In this document: positions 63,692-64,000 of the stretch, piece by piece
Layout of the letters: every line of letters begins with the position of its first letter
Numbering within the stretch: the stretch's first letter is position 1
NCBI RefSeq assembly: GCF_927798115.1
Contig: NZ_CAKMMG010000001.1
Span: forward strand, 1,426,001-1,490,000
Direction: 5' to 3'
From: Paenibacillus auburnensis
GTDB lineage: Bacteria; Bacillota; Bacilli; Paenibacillales; Paenibacillaceae
DNA: 64,000 nucleotides
Translations under genes and position numbers: made by a program
The notes under the pieces: generated by a model
What the model saw: only the letters and a program-made list of their open reading frames with translations
Told to the model about the DNA's origin: nothing
Database searches by the model: none

Positions 63692-64000
63692 ATGGACAAA
63701 AAAACGCTGGCTGCATTAAAGAAGCTGTACCGTTATGACAATTCCGGGTATGATGCAGAGCGCGGCGTCAGTCTATACCGGTTGGAGAGCTTAAGCCTTG
63801 AAGAGCGCAGGCTACTTACGCAATATGGATGGGAAGCAAATGAACTGGAATGGATCACCCATGATGAAGGGAACCGGAAGCTGATGGCCCTTCAATCGGA
63901 TGAGCGGTTGTCATGGTCAGGGATAACTGGAGCGTTCATAGCGGGTGTTGGCGGAAGCTTCCCCAGAGGCATTTCTCCCCTGATGAGCTATCACAGGATG
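63692..64000 (+). CDS. Hypothetical protein, 3' end off window
   Basis: From ATG 63692 (AGGAGG 8 bases upstream) 103 codons run to the window edge: MDKKTLAALKKLYRYDNSGY, DAERGVSLYRLESLSLEE and so on. The predicted product is soluble and helical with charged N-terminus. I recognise no family. It is divergent from the acetyltransferase gene at 63066-63605. Confidence 0.8.
   Translation, partial: MDKKTLAALKKLYRYDNSGYDAERGVSLYRLESLSLEERRLLTQYGWEANELEWITHDEGNRKLMALQSDERLSWSGITGAFIAGVGGSFPRGISPLMSYHRM

Overview
The window looks like chromosomal DNA from a Gram-positive, spore-forming, plant-polysaccharide-degrading bacterium, most probably Paenibacillus. The evidence is indirect: strong AGGAGG ribosome sites with frequent GTG/TTG starts, a YjcZ-type small sporulation protein, an LtaS-type lipoteichoic acid synthase, many Bacillus-like orthologues (YyaL, YtkL, YdhG, PaaX-like, DegV), LplB/LplC-type sugar importers with a membrane-anchored AraC sensor, and a pectin/mannan enzyme repertoire. 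No rRNA, insertion sequence, prophage or CRISPR array is visible.

Layout. 1-8.7 kb is housekeeping: hemolysin-III-like protein (partial), M32 carboxypeptidase, acetyltransferase, a damaged HesB-like gene, beta-carbonic anhydrase, a membrane protein/DUF2653 pair, S66 LD-carboxypeptidase, DegV and an aldo/keto reductase. 8.7-21.3 kb is a pectin-oligosaccharide locus. One leftward transcript carries permease, binding protein, CE8 pectinesterase, GH105, GH28, an alpha/beta hydrolase and a GH43 xylosidase; the second permease is divergent; an AraC-type membrane sensor follows. None of the five enzymes has a signal peptide, so import followed by cytoplasmic breakdown is likely. 21.6-26.9 kb is an ECF-type transporter (S, fused double ATPase, T) with a PHP-domain hydrolase and a divergent RpiR regulator, substrate unknown. 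27-31 kb holds YtkL, a PaaX-family regulator and YyaL.

31-39 kb is an AT-rich accessory stretch of small immunity-like or unassigned genes mixed with decayed copies: a second DUF4279 remnant with its promoter still intact, a truncated DUF1648/DUF5808 gene, a frameshifted DUF4435-like gene, an LprI-like lipoprotein gene split by an in-frame TAG, and two copies of a ~120-bp repeat whose hairpin shows a compensatory base change. A methyltransferase, a YjcZ protein and a VCBS-like protein lie in or beside it. 39-52 kb holds a hybrid sensor kinase, lipoproteins, a PD40 propeller protein, OsmC, a serine beta-lactamase-like protein and a tight leftward cluster (HAD, DUF4386, DinB, type II pantothenate kinase with an apparent CTG start, phosphotransferase, membrane protein, DUF2691 pseudogene). 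52-64 kb holds an ABC-F ATPase, an MDR oxidoreductase, a secreted GH5 mannanase with a consensus cre site, an LTA synthase, a secreted DUF4350-like protein, YdhG and acetyltransferases.

Two systems stand out: the self-contained pectin import/degradation unit with split, divergent permeases and repeated GATTACG operator-like boxes, and the orphan ECF-PHP-RpiR cluster. A recurring theme is gene decay by small internal deletions or frameshifts.
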